A stretch of DNA of 64,000 bases from Oscillospiraceae bacterium (lineage in GTDB: Bacteria; Bacillota; Clostridia; Oscillospirales; CAG-382). The notes under the pieces are model-generated. The model was not told where the DNA came from. It saw only the letters and a program-made list of their open reading frames with translations, and searched no databases. The translations under genes were made by a program, and so were the position numbers. Of the stretch, positions 61,585 to 64,000 are shown piece by piece. The stretch covers positions 62,001-126,000 of the forward strand of contig SVSD01000004.1 in NCBI GenBank assembly GCA_015064485.1. Direction: 5' to 3'. Each line of letters opens with the position of its first letter. Within the stretch, counting starts at the first letter, position 1.

Positions 61585-63960
61585 TCTTGTTTTTCCGACG
61601 GGAACTATCATAAATCCTTTTTCGGTCATAACAGTTTCAACCTTACTGAGTTTTTCGTTATACAAAGCACCGTTCCAATTTTCATCAGAAAGTGTTACTG
61701 CCTGTCCGCACCAAAAATCTTCAATCTTTCCGTCCTCATACTGCACTGTTATCTTACCGATTATAACAGTATCGGAACCTTCCGGAACAGATACGAGAAA
61801 ATGATCGGCAAATTCCGAATGTCCAAGCATTTTTCCGTTTTCAACAGGTGCCGACATATCTTCAAAGTTTTTGATATATGTACCGTCCTGGGGAATATAA
61901 TACTCAATTCTGTAATTATCAATAGTCTTGCCCGAAACATTTTCGGGATGCCAATAGAGTCTATATGAATATACACTCCAGACATTTGCCCTTTCAAGGC
62001 GCATATCATCATTTATTTTTATCGGGAAAGCTATCATTTTCCAGCCGTTTTCGATGTATTTTCCTTCATCGGATTTTAAACCTTTGACTTTTCCCGTCAA
62101 CGAGAAATACGAACGGTAAAAATCTTCTTCAGAAAGTGCCCATCCATCTGAAATAAAGCTTTCGCAAAGTGCTTTTTCTACAACCTTAACTTCTCCGTTT
62201 TCGTTATATACATACAAAACAGGAACAAGATACCAGCCAGCTTCTGTATATTCCGGTTTCTGATACGGTAGAATTTTTTCACATCTTCCGTCGGGATGAT
62301 ACACTTCAAAATAAAGGCTGTCAAGACTTGCAAGAAAACCTTTAGCAATATAGCTTTCCTTTTCTTCGAGCTTTATTGCTTTGCCGTAGCCTGCGCTGTC
62401 ATATACCGTCGTCACAGGATATTCGCTCCAGCCTGCCGAAAGATAGCTTTCAAGCTGAGTATTGAGTATCTTTATAGAAGTTTCATTCGGGGAATATACG
62501 GTTGTCAGTATTTCCTCAATGTCTTTATGCCAGCCCGAATTCAGGTATTCCTGCACCTGTGCTTCTTCTACGGCGACTGTTGTTCCGTCATCTGCATAAA
62601 GCACCTTTATCGGAACTTTATATTCCTTATATCCCGAACTTAAAGCATCATAAAGCTGCGCCGGGTGAACCGATGTGATATTTCCGGCATTATCGTATAC
62701 CTTAACAAGAATGTCGTTGATATCGTCTTTCAGACCTTCTTTTAGAAGTTCTTCTTTTTTATCGGCTGCGGCAATTACAACAGATCCGTCTTGGCAATAC
62801 ATCATAATTGCAGGCGTTAAATACCAGCCCTCATTTTTTAAAGTTTCAAATTCTTCAAGCGTTGCTTTCTTTGTTTCGCCTTCGGTGTTGTAGACATTAT
62901 ATATTATACTACCTCTGCCGCTTTCTTCCGAAGGCTTAAGGTTGCTGTCATAAACGGTACCGTCCCATTTATCGCCCTCGGTAAGTGCTTGTCCGCACCA
63001 GAACTTTTGAGTATTTCCGTCTCTGTATCTCAAAGTCACATTACCGATAAGAATTCGGGAACATTCACCTAACGAAGTAAGTTCAAAGAAGCAGCTTTCG
63101 GGGTCACTTGAAATTATTCCGAACTTTTCTCCGTTTTTGATCTGTCCGCTTAAGGACATCTGTCTTGTTTGAAACCCTTTATTTGAATCTTTTTCAACAT
63201 AATATATTTCTACGGTATATTTTGAGATTGTCTTGCCTGATGTGTTTTGAGGATGCCAGAAGATTTTTGTGACATTACCGGCTCTTTCATAAAAGCTTTC
63301 GTCATTTATGCTTATCGAGCTTTTTTTCTCTGACCAGCCGTTTAGCATATTTTCCTCTACGGTATCTATCGGAATTTCTGCCTGTGTCATAGAAGAATAA
63401 AGTGTTTTATACAATCCGTCTATCGACTCTTTAAAGCCGAGAGCAAGGTAATCTTCATAAAAAGCTTTGTCTATTTCTACTTCTTCGTGATTAAGATTAA
63501 AAAGAATTGCTTTTTCTATTTCTTTAGTGTTTATTGAAACGGTTTTAATATCAGAATACCAATTAACATCAACATCAAGGGCTTCTGCTACTGCTCTTAA
63601 CGGCACAAGAGTTCTTCCGTTTCTTATAATTGCAGGAACATCAAGGGCTTCTTTCTTACCGTTTACAAGCATTTCGCTTTCGCCGACCGAAAGCTTTATT
63701 TCGGTTTTGTCGGTATATGCGGAAACTGTCTTTGCAGAATCGTCCCATTCAACCTCAGCACCGAGCGATTCAAATATCGCTCTCATCGGCACCATAGTTC
63801 TTCCCTCAATTATTACAGGTGCAGTATCAGCGACTAATTTTTCTCCGTCGATACTTACCGAAACACCTCCGAAATCCGCAAATGCCGGAATTGACAGAAG
63901 GCAAAAAGATGTTAAGGCACCAAAAGCAAAGCATATTATTTTTTTCTTCAAATTTATCAC
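61582..63960 (-). CDS. Secreted stalk-domain (copper amine oxidase N-terminal-like) protein with internal repeats
   Basis: Signal peptide; VIIEGRTMVPMRAIFESLGAEVEWDDSAKTV and AIIRNGRTLVPLRAVAEALDVDVNWYSDIKTVSI; repeated VYxxxG...GW units and two FW[HP]-type domains. Confidence 0.85.
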   Translation of the reverse strand: MINLKKKIICFAFGALTSFCLLSIPAFADFGGVSVSIDGEKLVADTAPVIIEGRTMVPMRAIFESLGAEVEWDDSAKTVSAYTDKTEIKLSVGESEMLVNGKKEALDVPAIIRNGRTLVPLRAVAEALDVDVNWYSDIKTVSINTKEIEKAILFNLNHEEVEIDKAFYEDYLALGFKESIDGLYKTLYSSMTQAEIPIDTVEENMLNGWSEKKSSISINDESFYERAGNVTKIFWHPQNTSGKTISKYTVEIYYVEKDSNKGFQTRQMSLSGQIKNGEKFGIISSDPESCFFELTSLGECSRILIGNVTLRYRDGNTQKFWCGQALTEGDKWDGTVYDSNLKPSEESGRGSIIYNVYNTEGETKKATLEEFETLKNEGWYLTPAIMMYCQDGSVVIAAADKKEELLKEGLKDDINDILVKVYDNAGNITSVHPAQLYDALSSGYKEYKVPIKVLYADDGTTVAVEEAQVQEYLNSGWHKDIEEILTTVYSPNETSIKILNTQLESYLSAGWSEYPVTTVYDSAGYGKAIKLEEKESYIAKGFLASLDSLYFEVYHPDGRCEKILPYQKPEYTEAGWYLVPVLYVYNENGEVKVVEKALCESFISDGWALSEEDFYRSYFSLTGKVKGLKSDEGKYIENGWKMIAFPIKINDDMRLERANVWSVYSYRLYWHPENVSGKTIDNYRIEYYIPQDGTYIKNFEDMSAPVENGKMLGHSEFADHFLVSVPEGSDTVIIGKITVQYEDGKIEDFWCGQAVTLSDENWNGALYNEKLSKVETVMTEKGFMIVPVGKTR

Positions 63961-64000
63961 ATCCGTATAAAAATTTTATCTTATATAGTTAGACGAAAAT

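Overview
This 64 kb window looks like chromosomal DNA from a low-GC, spore-forming Firmicute (Clostridia-like). The inference rests on sigG, a topo IV A / gdpP / dnaB neighbourhood, rimP-nusA-ylxRQ-infB-rbfA, and TTGACA-17-TATAAT promoters. Most of it is housekeeping: [FeFe]-hydrogenase maturases (hydF partial, hydG, hydE) with a TM1266-type regulator; uvrB; ruvCAB; topo IV subunit A; yybS-gdpP-rplI-dnaB-tilS-ftsH; galE/galK; walJ-like MBL protein and a pseudouridine synthase; mgsA plus a MinD-like ATPase; rpmE; rarA; mnmG; rimP-infB-rbfA; a YycH/YycI-like pair; murA; glyA; sigG. Accessory or surface content includes two SLH-domain proteins, a stalk-domain (copper amine oxidase N-terminal) protein with internal repeats, a Cys-rich collagen-like protein, an AraC regulator with a GH31 glycosidase, an ABC-DUF1854-ABC exporter triad with zinc ribbons, and a tRNA-Leu(UAG). 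The most unusual locus is about 59.1-61.4 kb. A 625-aa protein with seven Trp/Cys-rich zinc-ribbon repeats and an embedded Vsr-like nuclease domain sits next to tRNA-Leu. It is bracketed by two different sets of three direct repeats with exact 21-bp and 20-bp periods. Other items worth checking are a candidate attenuator leader upstream of the TM1266-hydEG operon, a probable frameshift in the membrane gene after galK, a G-rich tract with a perfect hairpin near 23.55 kb, and a terminator-like palindrome overlapping an SLH promoter. No database or folding computation was run; all family calls are from motif recognition.
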